Part shown: piece after piece, positions 1 through 6,338 of the stretch
Layout: every line of letters starts with the position of its first letter
How positions within the stretch are numbered: the stretch's first letter is position 1
Assembly: GCF_034259425.1 (NCBI RefSeq)
Contig: NZ_JAXIVU010000032.1
Span: 1-8,630, forward strand
Source: Denitrificimonas halotolerans
GTDB taxonomy: Bacteria; Pseudomonadota; Gammaproteobacteria; Pseudomonadales; Pseudomonadaceae
Direction of reading: 5' to 3'
Length of the DNA stretch: 8,630 bases
Notes under the pieces: generated by a model
Told to the model about the DNA's origin: nothing
The model's input: only the letters and a program-made list of their open reading frames with translations
The model's database searches: none
Position numbers and translations under genes: made by a program

Positions 1-110
1 AATGGACGTGCAGTGGGTGTGGTGTCACCCACGATCGCGATATCAACGCGGCACGTAACATTCTCGCGGCCGGGCATGGTCGTCTAGCAGTAGGAATCCC
101 CGTCCTTTAG
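1..110 (+). CDS. tnpB: TnpB (IS200/IS605 accessory nuclease), C-terminal fragment, cut by window edge
   Basis: Codons starting at position 3 encode W-T-C-S-G-C-G-V-T-H-D-R-D-I-N-A-A-R-N and run to a TAG at 108-110. This is the second half of the TnpB zinc ribbon (CxxC) followed by the RuvC-III motif, with its catalytic Asp in HDRDINAA. TnpB proteins are RNA-guided DNA nucleases carried by IS200/IS605 elements and help retain the element. The same stretch recurs at 6034-6143 with only a few differences, so the identity of the fragment is firm. The rest of the gene lies left of the window, so whether this copy is intact cannot be judged. Unlike the second copy, its right-end hairpin is fully complementary, which suggests it is the younger copy. 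Confidence 0.85.
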   Translation, partial: WTCSGCGVTHDRDINAARNILAAGHGRLAVGIPVL

Positions 111-117
111 GTCGGGG
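98..117 (+). repeat. IS200/IS605 right-end imperfect hairpin
   Basis: CCCCG (98-102) pairs with CGGGG (113-117), with a further short CCT/AGG pairing inside after a T-T mismatch. It overlaps the tnpB stop codon (108-110) and sits 10 bases before the TCAA end. Such subterminal hairpins are recognised by TnpA, and they also form the 3' part of the guide-RNA scaffold used by TnpB. Confidence 0.7.
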
Positions 118-123
118 AGGATG

Positions 124-873
124 TCAAGGGCTGAGCCGGTACTTGGAGGGCTTAGGTGTGCGGGCCAAGCAGTACACCTCAACCCATGCAGCGCCATGCT
201 CTAAGAGTAAACTACTAATGGTTGAGCAGGTTGTACCCGTGGTGAGGACATCATCGACCAGAACAATATGCTTATTTTTGATCCGTTCCGGTTGTGGAAC
301 ATGAAAAGCATACTGCAGATTTTTCTGCCTTTCTTGAGCTGTTAGTCCTTGCTGGCTTTGGGTTTCACGGGTGCGTCGAATGAGTTGTGGCTGGCTTACT
401 AATTTCAACTCTTTGCTTAACCAGTCACACAGTATTTGCGCTTGATTGTAGCCACGCTTTTGTTGTCGCTGCTTAGCTAAAGGCACAGCAACAATATAGT
501 CGGGGCGCAGGCCTCCTTCATCGTAGTAGTAGTTTAAATAGTGCCCGAGTAAGTGACTTAAGAGCTTTCCGTAGGGCCAATTTTGTTGATGTTTAAAGCG
601 GTTGATTAAAGTATCTACTGGAAAAATATATTCAAATGGCGCAATGACTTTGCTAAAAAATGGGGGGTTATGGGTGCATTCGGTGCATAGGGCGTGCTGA
701 TCTGGTATGGGCAAAGCGCATTGTAAACACTGAGAGCCCAACCAAGGCAGGTCAGCTTCACAGGCCTCACATAGTGCTAAAGCTCGGGCGCTAGGCGCAC
801 TACAAAGTAAACAGCTTTGTTGGTTTTTCAGCCACTGGTAAACCTTGGTTAAAAAATATGGTTGACAGGTCAT
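124..873 (-). CDS. comF: ComF-family phosphoribosyltransferase-like protein
   Basis: This is a 249-residue ComF/GntX-type protein. Naturally competent bacteria need ComF for DNA uptake and processing, but its biochemical role is unsettled, and many non-competent species carry it. The N-terminus has a double zinc-ribbon pattern, C21-x2-C24 with C35-x2-C38 and C49-x2-C52 with C63-x2-C66. The body holds VPLAKQRQQKRGYNQA (about 131-146), and the C-terminal half holds the PRPP-binding loop VLVDDVLTTGTT (205-216). I chose ATG 873-871 because AAGGA stands just upstream on this strand and because the family starts close to the first Cys pair; an in-frame ATG at 945 would add 24 unlikely residues. The stop codon (complement of TCA at 124-126) lies inside the terminal bases of the adjacent IS, so the original C-terminus may have differed slightly. 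It is divergent from bioB, 89 bases away, as in pseudomonads. Confidence 0.88.
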   Translation of the reverse strand: MTCQPYFLTKVYQWLKNQQSCLLCSAPSARALALCEACEADLPWLGSQCLQCALPIPDQHALCTECTHNPPFFSKVIAPFEYIFPVDTLINRFKHQQNWPYGKLLSHLLGHYLNYYYDEGGLRPDYIVAVPLAKQRQQKRGYNQAQILCDWLSKELKLVSQPQLIRRTRETQSQQGLTAQERQKNLQYAFHVPQPERIKNKHIVLVDDVLTTGTTCSTISSLLLEHGAAWVEVYCLARTPKPSKYRLSP

Positions 874-920
874 GACGTCATCCTTGATTATTAATGCTTT
901 GCATCTTGCATGAATCCAGT

Positions 921-939
921 TTAGCAACCCGTCTGCTAA
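921..939. promoter_or_regulatory. Inverted repeat in the comF-bioB divergent intergenic region
   Basis: TTAGCA (921-926) and TGCTAA (934-939) are perfect inverted copies separated by 7 bases, between the divergent comF and bioB starts. It could be an operator or a small leader hairpin upstream of the bioB Shine-Dalgarno sequence AAGGA (952-956). It does not resemble the E. coli BirA operator half-sites. I could not identify a convincing -35/-10 pair for either gene in this 89-base gap, so any function is conjecture. Confidence 0.3.
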
Positions 940-962
940 CGGCAAATAAAAAAGGATAATCC

Positions 963-2021
963 ATGACCACCAGCCTCAATGCAGTGACTCGCCATGATTG
1001 GACAGTAAAAGAAGTCACTGACTTGTTACAGCAGCCTTTTAATGATCTGCTTTTCCAAGCACAAACGGTGCATCGTCAGCACTTTAATGCTAACCGTGTG
1101 CAGGTTTCGACTTTGTTGTCGATTAAGACCGGTGCTTGCCCTGAAGACTGTAAATATTGTCCGCAGTCAGGTCATTACAACACAGGGCTGGATAAAGAAA
1201 AGTTGATGGAAGTACAAAAAGTACTTGAAGAGGCTAAGCGCGCTAAGGAAATTGGTTCAACCCGTTTTTGCATGGGGGCGGCATGGAAACATCCGTCTGC
1301 TAAAGATCTACCGTATGTTTTAGAAATGGTCAAAGGTGTGAAGGCTATGGGTCTAGAAACCTGTATGACCCTTGGTAAGTTGGACAAAGAGCAAACTCAA
1401 GCTTTAGCTGAGGCAGGGTTGGATTACTATAATCATAACCTTGATACTTCACCTGAATTTTACGGTCATATCATTACCACTCGAACTTATGCTGAACGTT
1501 TAGAAACTTTAAGTTATGTGCGTGATGCTGGAATGAAAATTTGCTCTGGTGGCATTTTAGGGATGGGGGAATCCATCAATGACCGCGCGGGACTATTAAT
1601 CCAGTTGGCAAATTTACCGGAGCACCCTGAAAGTGTACCGATTAATATGTTGGTAAAGGTGGAAGGGACACCGTTGGCTCATGAAGACGATGTGGATCCT
1701 TTTGACTTTATCCGCATGCTTGCTGTAGCACGGATCATGATGCCACGCTCTCACGTGCGCCTTTCAGCTGGCCGTGAGCAAATGAATGAACAGATGCAGG
1801 CTTTAGCGTTTTTAGCAGGTGCTAATTCTATTTTCTATGGTGAAAAGCTCTTGACTACAGGTAACCCGCAAGCAGATAAAGACATGCAATTGTTTGCTCG
1901 CTTAGGTATTGAGCCTGAAGCACGGGAAGAGTATGCCGATGAAGTGCATCAGGCTGCTATTGAACATGCCCTTATTGAACAGCGTGATTCCAAGCTGTTT
2001 TACGATGCTGCGACTCATTAA
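963..2021 (+). CDS. bioB: Biotin synthase
   Basis: BioB is the radical-SAM enzyme that inserts sulfur into dethiobiotin, the last step of biotin synthesis. The protein has 352 residues, normal for the family. The [4Fe-4S]/SAM motif is C59-x3-C63-x2-C66 within GACPEDCKYC. The ligands of the second, sacrificial [2Fe-2S] cluster are all present: C103 (RFCMGAAW), C134 (ETCMTLG), C194 (KICSGG) and R266 (HVRLSAGR), each shifted by six from the E. coli positions. The enzyme therefore looks functional. The ATG at 963 is preceded by AAGGA with a 6-base spacer. It is the first gene of the operon and is separated from bioF by 74 bases, the only sizeable gap inside the cluster. Confidence 0.98.
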   Translation: MTTSLNAVTRHDWTVKEVTDLLQQPFNDLLFQAQTVHRQHFNANRVQVSTLLSIKTGACPEDCKYCPQSGHYNTGLDKEKLMEVQKVLEEAKRAKEIGSTRFCMGAAWKHPSAKDLPYVLEMVKGVKAMGLETCMTLGKLDKEQTQALAEAGLDYYNHNLDTSPEFYGHIITTRTYAERLETLSYVRDAGMKICSGGILGMGESINDRAGLLIQLANLPEHPESVPINMLVKVEGTPLAHEDDVDPFDFIRMLAVARIMMPRSHVRLSAGREQMNEQMQALAFLAGANSIFYGEKLLTTGNPQADKDMQLFARLGIEPEAREEYADEVHQAAIEHALIEQRDSKLFYDAATH

Positions 2022-2022
2022 T

Positions 2023-2036
2023 CGCTGATTGCAGCG
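2023..2036 (+). repeat. Small hairpin directly after the bioB stop codon
   Basis: CGCTG (2023-2027) and CAGCG (2032-2036) form a perfect 5-bp stem with a 4-base ATTG loop, one base after the bioB TAA. No T-run follows immediately, so it is not a standard terminator. It might stabilise the upstream mRNA or dampen read-through into bioF. A looser AGGGT (2047-2051)/ACCCT (2070-2074) pairing lies in the same 74-base gap. Biological relevance is uncertain. Confidence 0.3.
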
Positions 2037-2095
2037 GCACTTTAATAGGGTGTCGTTGCATAATTTTTTACCCTCCTAAAACATCTTGGATAACC

Positions 2096-3262
2096 ATGAG
2101 TTTTGATCTTGCTGCCCGTTTGGCTGCGCGCCAGGCTGATAATCTTTATCGTCAACGCCCCTTGTTGCAAAGTCCGCAAGGTCCTGTGGTAACAGTAGAT
2201 GGTAAAGCGTATTTGGCTTTTTCTTCTAACGATTATCTGGGTTTAGCTAACCATCCTAAATTGATTGAAGCCCTGCAACAGGGAGCTGCACAGTGGGGCG
2301 TTGGCGGCGGTGCTTCGCACTTAGTGATAGGTCACAGTGAACCCCATCATCAGTTAGAGAATGCTTTAGCAGAGTTTACGGGGCGTGAACGTGTTTTGCT
2401 GATGGGTAGTGGCTATATGGCTAATTTAGCGGTGATTACAGCCTTAGTAGGTAAGGGTGACACAGTGTTGCACGATCGCCTTAATCACGCTTCTTTACTG
2501 GATGCTGGGTTATTGTCAGGCGCGCGTTTTAGCCGTTATTTGCATAATGATCTTGACAGCTTAAAGCTACGCTTTAAGCGTGCACAAGGTAATACTCTGC
2601 TGGTGACCGACGGTGTGTTTAGTATGGATGGTGATCTGGCACCTTTACCTGAACTTGCCGCTCAAGCGTATGCTCATCAAGCTTGGCTGATGGTCGATGA
2701 TGCACATGGTTTTGGTGTGCTAGGGAAAACGGGAGCAGGCTTGGTTGAGCACTATGGTTTAAGTACTGAAGATGTACCTGTCTTGGTGGGTACATTAGGT
2801 AAAGCTTTCGGTACTTCTGGTGCCTTTATTGCGGGTAGTGAGGCGCTAATTGAAACCCTTATCCAGTTTGCTCGTCCTTATATCTATACCACGAGTTCAC
2901 CGCCTGCAGTGGCATGTGCCACTTTGGCCAGCTTAGAACTGTTAAAAAGCGAACACTGGCGGCGCGAGCATTTGCAACAGTTGATTGCGCAATTTCGTCA
3001 AGGGGCGCAAACCCTAGGTTTGAATCTTGTGGAGAGTCCCACTCCTATACAACCAGTGATTGTCGGTGATAGCGGTGCTGCAATGGCTATGGCGAACCGA
3101 TTACGTGAACGGGGAATTCTGGTAGGGGCGATTCGTCCACCTACGGTGCCTACGGGCAGTGCTCGCTTACGAATTACGCTCACTGCAGCCCATAGTAGTG
3201 CACAGGTGCAGCAGCTCATAGAAGCTTTGGCGCAGAGTCAAGCTGAGGTGCAACATGGATAA
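2096..3262 (+). CDS. bioF: 8-amino-7-oxononanoate synthase
   Basis: BioF is a PLP enzyme that condenses pimeloyl-ACP with L-alanine to give 8-amino-7-oxononanoate (KAPA), releasing CO2. The 388-residue length matches the alpha-oxoamine synthase family. Recognisable features are the glycine-rich GVGGGASHLVIGH segment (about 68-80), the LNHAS motif (H131, expected to stack on PLP), the DDAHG motif (D201, H204) and the PLP-binding lysine K236 in GTLGKAFGTSGA. The C-terminal small domain carries the expected IRPPTVPTGSARLRITLTA stretch. The ATG at 2096 has only a weak GGA (2088-2090) upstream. The 3' end overlaps bioH by 8 bases, indicating translational coupling. Confidence 0.97.
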   Translation: MSFDLAARLAARQADNLYRQRPLLQSPQGPVVTVDGKAYLAFSSNDYLGLANHPKLIEALQQGAAQWGVGGGASHLVIGHSEPHHQLENALAEFTGRERVLLMGSGYMANLAVITALVGKGDTVLHDRLNHASLLDAGLLSGARFSRYLHNDLDSLKLRFKRAQGNTLLVTDGVFSMDGDLAPLPELAAQAYAHQAWLMVDDAHGFGVLGKTGAGLVEHYGLSTEDVPVLVGTLGKAFGTSGAFIAGSEALIETLIQFARPYIYTTSSPPAVACATLASLELLKSEHWRREHLQQLIAQFRQGAQTLGLNLVESPTPIQPVIVGDSGAAMAMANRLRERGILVGAIRPPTVPTGSARLRITLTAAHSSAQVQQLIEALAQSQAEVQHG

Positions 3263-3977
3263 AAGGTTAGTGATCCTACCGGGTTGGGGGTTTTCAAGTA
3301 CTGTTTTACAGCCTTTAGCTGATGAGTTGCAGTATGCATTAGCGGGTTTTACGGTGCAGCTTCAACCTTTACCGCAGATGGCGGGTTTAAATCTTGAGGT
3401 GGTGTTAGCTCAATTGGATCAGCAATTACCGGAGCACTGCTGGCTGCTAGGTTGGTCATTGGGTGGTATGTTGGCCACAACTTTAGCTGCGCGTCGTGTA
3501 GAGCGTTGCCCTGGGGTGATCAGTTACGCCAGTAATGCATGTTTTGTTGCCCGCGCCGGATGGTCTGAGGCGATGCCTGCGTCAACTTTCAGTGAGTTTT
3601 ATCGCTTATGCAGTGAGGATTTACAAGCTGGCATAAAGCGTTTTGCATTGTTGTGTAGTCAAGGTGCTGAGCATGCAAGGCAATTATCACGTGAATTGTA
3701 CGGTCTGACGCAGACGAGCAAAGATTCTTTAGCTGGACTGGATTGTTTAGCTGAGCTAGATACACGGAGTGCTATTAGTCGTTTTACTGGAGCACAATTG
3801 CACATGTTGGCGCAAAACGATGCTTTAGTGCCGGCTTCAGTCGCAGCGGATTTGCAGGCGTTAAACTCAAAGGCACAGGTGCAGATCTTAGGGCAAAGTC
3901 ATGCTAGCCCAGTCGCCCAAGTACAGTTGCTGGCGCAATCTATTACTTCTTTTATAGGCAATGAACAGCATGCTTGA
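3255..3977 (+). CDS. bioH: Pimeloyl-ACP methyl ester carboxylesterase
   Basis: BioH hydrolyses the methyl ester of pimeloyl-ACP methyl ester, ending the disguise installed by BioC and freeing pimeloyl-ACP for BioF. The 240-residue alpha/beta hydrolase has a complete apparent triad: S68 in the nucleophile elbow GWSLGG, D189 in AQNDALVP and H216 in GQSHASPV. The N-terminal LPGWGFSS is the expected oxyanion-hole region. It is slightly shorter than the E. coli protein. GAGGTG (3245-3250) lies 4 bases before the ATG, inside the bioF 3' end, and the start overlaps bioF by 8 bases. Its own 3' end overlaps bioC by 17 bases. BioH lying next to BioC in the operon, rather than elsewhere in the genome as in E. 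coli, is typical of pseudomonads. Confidence 0.93.
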   Translation: MDKRLVILPGWGFSSTVLQPLADELQYALAGFTVQLQPLPQMAGLNLEVVLAQLDQQLPEHCWLLGWSLGGMLATTLAARRVERCPGVISYASNACFVARAGWSEAMPASTFSEFYRLCSEDLQAGIKRFALLCSQGAEHARQLSRELYGLTQTSKDSLAGLDCLAELDTRSAISRFTGAQLHMLAQNDALVPASVAADLQALNSKAQVQILGQSHASPVAQVQLLAQSITSFIGNEQHA

Positions 3978-4776
3978 GCGGTTGCAGTGTAATAAGCAAC
4001 AGGTAGCTGCGGCCTTTTCCAGGGCGGCAAACACCTATGACAGTGTGGCTGAGTTTCAGCGTGCTGTTGGTGGTCGTTTATTAAGTTTAGTGCCACAACA
4101 GTTGAATTCAGTAGGCCATCAACCTCAAAGTTGGTTAGATATAGGCTGTGGTACGGGGTATTTTTGTCAACAGTTACAGCAGCGCTGGCCGTTGGCACAA
4201 GGCTTGGGGTTAGATTTAGCCGAAGGCATGCTGGTTGTAGCCCGTGAACGTTGTCCAACGCTGGCATATATTTGCGCTGATGCTGAGCATTTACCATTAG
4301 CAGATCACAGTCAAGATTTAATTTTTAGTAGTTTAGCTTTGCAGTGGTGCAGTGATTTCTCCCAGCTACTCCGTGAAATTAAGCGTGTATTAAAGCCAGG
4401 GGGCGTGCTGTTATTCAGTAGTTTAGCTGAGGGTTCACTCTTTGAGTTGCGCAATAGTTGGAAAGCTGTGGATAACGCCCCTCATGTGAACCAATTTAGA
4501 CCTTTCACTCGTTATCAAGAGCTGGCAGCGAGCAGTGGTTTAACAGTCGTGGATGTGCATTGCCATACCCACACCTATTATTACAATAAAGTGCGTGAAT
4601 TGACCCATGAGCTCAAGCATTTAGGAGCCGATCATGTGCAAGACGGGCGTGCTCCAGGTTTAGTCAGTCGACAGGGCTTTGAGCGCTTACTCAATGCCTA
4701 TGAGGAGTACCGTCAGCCGCAAGGGCTGCCAGCTACTTGGCAAGTGGTCTATGGTGTTTTAAGTCAAGAGGGTTAA
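3961..4776 (+). CDS. bioC: Malonyl-[acyl-carrier protein] O-methyltransferase
   Basis: BioC uses S-adenosylmethionine to methylate the free carboxyl of malonyl-ACP, letting fatty-acid synthase elongate it to pimeloyl-ACP methyl ester. The 271-residue protein has the class-I methyltransferase glycine motif LDIGCGTG (59-66), an acidic post-I motif GLDLAEGM (83-90), and ADAEHLPLAD (106-115). The N-terminal VAAAFSRAANTYDSVAEFQR segment is characteristic of BioC. Two starts are possible: ATG 3961, with AGG only 2 bases upstream, or ATG 3970, with the same AGG 11 bases upstream; the difference is three residues. Either start lies inside the bioH 3' end, so coupling to bioH is likely. The stop TAA (4774-4776) is two bases before the bioD start. 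Confidence 0.95.
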   Translation: MNSMLERLQCNKQQVAAAFSRAANTYDSVAEFQRAVGGRLLSLVPQQLNSVGHQPQSWLDIGCGTGYFCQQLQQRWPLAQGLGLDLAEGMLVVARERCPTLAYICADAEHLPLADHSQDLIFSSLALQWCSDFSQLLREIKRVLKPGGVLLFSSLAEGSLFELRNSWKAVDNAPHVNQFRPFTRYQELAASSGLTVVDVHCHTHTYYYNKVRELTHELKHLGADHVQDGRAPGLVSRQGFERLLNAYEEYRQPQGLPATWQVVYGVLSQEG

Positions 4777-4778
4777 AC

Positions 4779-5489
4779 ATGGCACAGGCGTATTTTATCA
4801 CAGGGACTGACACTGATGCAGGAAAAACGAGTATTGCAGCAGGATTACTCTGTGCGGCACAACAACAACAGCACAGCACTTTAGCCATGAAACCAGTGGC
4901 ATCTGGTTGTGAGGTGAGGGCCGAGGGCTTACAGAATAGCGATGCGCTTGCTCTGATGGCACAAAGTAGCATCAAGCGTCCTTATGCCGAAGTGAATCCC
5001 TACGCTTTTGCTCCAGCTATAGCACCACATATTGCTGCACAAGAAGCAGGTGTTGCGTTACAGGTGTCTGATTTATACCAAGCAGCACAGGTTATTTTAC
5101 AGCAGCAAGCCGATTTTACTCTGATTGAAGGTGCGGGCGGTTGGCGAGTGCCTCTCTCTGAGACAGCATTTTTGTCTGACTTTGCTAAAACGCTGAAGCT
5201 GCCAGTGATTTTGGTGGTTGGAGTGAAGCTAGGTTGCATTAATCATGCATTATTAACTGCTCAAGCGATTCAAAGTGATGGCCTAGAGTTGGCTGGTTGG
5301 ATTGCTAATGTAGTGGATCCGAATTGTGCTCGTCTGGAGGAGAATTTAGTCACATTAAAGCAACAGATGCCTGCACCATGCTTAGCTCAAGTGCCACACT
5401 TGACCCATACTGGCGCTGAGCATGTTGCTGAGTTTTTACAGCACGGTGTGGCTCAATTATCAAAATCGCGTAAGACCTCGTACTTTTAG
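4779..5489 (+). CDS. bioD: ATP-dependent dethiobiotin synthetase
   Basis: BioD carboxylates 7,8-diaminopelargonate and closes the ureido ring with ATP and Mg2+ to form dethiobiotin, the substrate of BioB. The 236-residue protein begins MAQAYFITGTDTDAGKT, with the P-loop at 9-17 (K16, T17). It also has KPVASG (38-43), NSDALAL (53-59) and the EGAGGW motif, all family hallmarks. I chose ATG 4779 because AGAGGG (4767-4772) lies 6 bases upstream and the P-loop then sits at the usual distance from the N-terminus. An upstream in-frame ATG at 4737 would add 14 residues, overlap bioC and lack a good ribosome site. It is the last gene of the operon. Confidence 0.96.
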   Translation: MAQAYFITGTDTDAGKTSIAAGLLCAAQQQQHSTLAMKPVASGCEVRAEGLQNSDALALMAQSSIKRPYAEVNPYAFAPAIAPHIAAQEAGVALQVSDLYQAAQVILQQQADFTLIEGAGGWRVPLSETAFLSDFAKTLKLPVILVVGVKLGCINHALLTAQAIQSDGLELAGWIANVVDPNCARLEENLVTLKQQMPAPCLAQVPHLTHTGAEHVAEFLQHGVAQLSKSRKTSYF

Positions 5490-5507
5490 TGCGGGGATGG
5501 ATAGCGA

Positions 5508-5525
5508 GGGCTGCGTAAGCAGCCC
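5508..5525 (+). terminator. Weak terminator-like hairpin after bioD
   Basis: GGGCTGC (5508-5514) and GCAGCCC (5519-5525) form a perfect 7-bp GC-rich stem with a GTAA tetraloop, 18 bases after the bioD stop. The tail CTTAACCCCTT has no proper U-tract, so intrinsic termination may be inefficient. Its location at the end of the biotin operon supports a role in termination or 3'-end stability. Confidence 0.55.
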
Positions 5526-5538
5526 CTTAACCCCTTAA
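5523..5538. repeat. Tandem 8-bp repeat at the boundary to IS-derived sequence
   Basis: CCCCTTAA occurs twice in tandem, overlapping the end of the bioD-distal hairpin. IS-like sequence begins just after it. It may be a replication-slippage product or a trace of the rearrangement that removed the left part of the neighbouring IS. Confidence 0.4.
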
Positions 5539-5582
5539 CAGACTGCTAAAGCCTTTGCAGCCAAGCTCAACGTGTTGGTTGA

Positions 5583-6143
5583 TGTGCAGGCATTGGTATT
5601 GGCCTTGGTTTAATCGACACTACCACCTGCTCGGACGGCACCAAGCTAGAAGCGGGCCGCTTCTATCGCGATCTTGAGGAAAAATTAGCCATAGCACAGC
5701 GGGCTAGAAATAAAACTCAAGTCAAAACCATTCATACGAAAATCGCTAACCGTAGAAAAGACGCATTGCACAAATTTAGCCGCGAGCTAGTCAACCGTGG
5801 CGGTGAAATCTATATGGGCAATGTCGGTCGCTTAAAACGCGTTAAAACCACGATGGCCAAGTCAGTGCTGGACGCTGGCTGGGGTCAATTAAAAACAATG
5901 CTGGACTATAAATGCGCTCACGTAGGCATTGCTTTTAAGGAAGTTGACGAGGCATACACCACCCAAACCTGTTCGAGTTGTGGCAGCTTGCCCGAATCGA
6001 GGCCGAAAGGTATCGCAGGACTTGGAATAAGAGAATGGACGTGCAGTGGGTGTGGTGTCACCCATGATCGCGATATCAACGCAGCACGTAACATTCTCGC
6101 GGCCGGGCATGGTCGTCTAGCAGTAGGAATTCCCGTCCTTTAG
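5583..6143 (+). pseudogene. tnpB: TnpB (IS200/IS605 RNA-guided nuclease) remnant, RuvC-I aspartate lost
   Basis: A frame open from 5583 to the TAG at 6141-6143 encodes about 186 residues, the C-terminal half of a TnpB that is normally near 400. It starts at RuvC-I, reads LIDTTTCSDGTKLEAGRFYR and a helical KLAIAQRARNK segment, then GGEIYMGNVGRLK, the zinc ribbon (TCSSCG ... TCSGCG) and RuvC-III HDRDINAARNIL. The RuvC-I Asp of the family motif GIDLG is replaced: GIGLG is read here, which a single A-to-G change explains. A frameshift near 5581-5590 separates this frame from a likely upstream piece (about 5539-5589). The usual RuvC-II Glu (ENL) is Gly (GNV); a Glu in VDEAYTTQTCS may be the relocated catalytic residue known from one TnpB clade. 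The product is not expected to cut DNA. A TTG at 5766 is not a credible start. Confidence 0.82.
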
Positions 6144-6150
6144 AGTGGGG
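6131..6150 (+). repeat. Right-end hairpin of the second IS200/IS605 copy
   Basis: TCCCG (6131-6135) faces TGGGG (6146-6150), corresponding to the perfect CCCCG/CGGGG stem at 98-117. The substitutions turn the two outer pairs into T-G wobbles but keep the CCC/GGG core. The terminal TCAA (6157-6160) is preserved. Confidence 0.6.
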
Positions 6151-6224
6151 AGGATGTCAATGAATTAGTTGTGTTATTTTTAAATAATATTAGAGGTTTT
6201 TAAAACATTATTTGTAAGGATAAA

Positions 6225-6243
6225 AATATAATGAAATTATATT
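6225..6243. repeat. AT-only palindrome with 8-bp arms
   Basis: AATATAAT (6225-6232) and ATTATATT (6236-6243) are perfect inverted copies around GAA. An overlapping AATGAA/TTCATT pair shares the site. In such AT-rich DNA short palindromes arise by chance, so an operator role is only a possibility. Confidence 0.3.
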
Positions 6244-6338
6244 CATTGTAGATTTTCGCTCTAGCCACAAAGTTTTATATATTAGTATTTATAACAGTAT
6301 TAGTTATTTGGTATTATTTTAATTGGTTTTTTTCAATA

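Larger units (their letters stand above)
1..127 (+). mobile_element. Right end of an IS200/IS605-family element (partial)
   Basis: Positions 1-127 match 6034-6160 with about six differences, and the similarity stops abruptly after GAGGATGTCAA in both. The last four bases are TCAA, the right-end cleavage tetranucleotide known from IS608 of this family. A subterminal hairpin (98-117) precedes it, as expected for elements moved by a single-strand HUH transposase. No target duplication is expected for this family. The left end and any tnpA lie outside the window. Confidence 0.8.
1..147 (+). ncRNA. Candidate omegaRNA (TnpB guide RNA) from IS right end, with guide in comF
   Basis: In IS200/IS605 elements the TnpB guide RNA is produced from the tnpB 3' end plus the element's right end, and the roughly 16-20 bases just beyond the end serve as guide. 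Here that layout would put the scaffold at about 1-127 and the guide at about 128-147, antisense to the last codons of comF. Only position and right-end architecture support this; the boundaries are estimates and no expression can be inferred. Confidence 0.3.
5539..6160 (+). mobile_element. 5'-truncated IS200/IS605-family element (second copy)
   Basis: The right part matches the element at the left window edge: 6034-6160 corresponds to 1-127 with about six substitutions, and both end in GAGGATGTCAA. There is no tnpA, no recognisable left-end hairpin and no 5' half of tnpB, so this is a remnant. The left junction is placed at about 5539 because the +1-frame codons from there (...KLNVLVDVQ...) resemble the TnpB strand that precedes RuvC-I; this limit is approximate. 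Confidence 0.72.

Noticed and set aside
715..870. TTGTAAAC and GGTAAACC/GGTT words resembling BirA operator half-sites
   Set aside because: They lie inside the comF coding region, are not arranged as a proper TTGTAAACC/GGTTTACAA dyad with the right spacing, and are 100-240 bases from bioB.
874..945. N-terminal extension of comF to an upstream ATG
   Set aside because: The internal ATG at 873 has AAGGA at a proper distance and fits the family start; the extension has no supporting features and covers the divergent promoter region.
3899..4297. Antisense reading frame opposite bioH/bioC, and similar antisense frames opposite bioB, bioF, bioD and the beta-barrel gene
   Set aside because: They show no family motifs or ribosome sites and are fully explained as shadows of well-identified genes.
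4737..4778. Longer bioD start overlapping bioC
   Set aside because: ATG 4779 has a strong AGAGGG and puts the P-loop at the normal position.
5766..5768. TTG as start of a 125-residue protein
   Set aside because: The TnpB homology continues in frame upstream to 5583, so this is an internal codon of a remnant.
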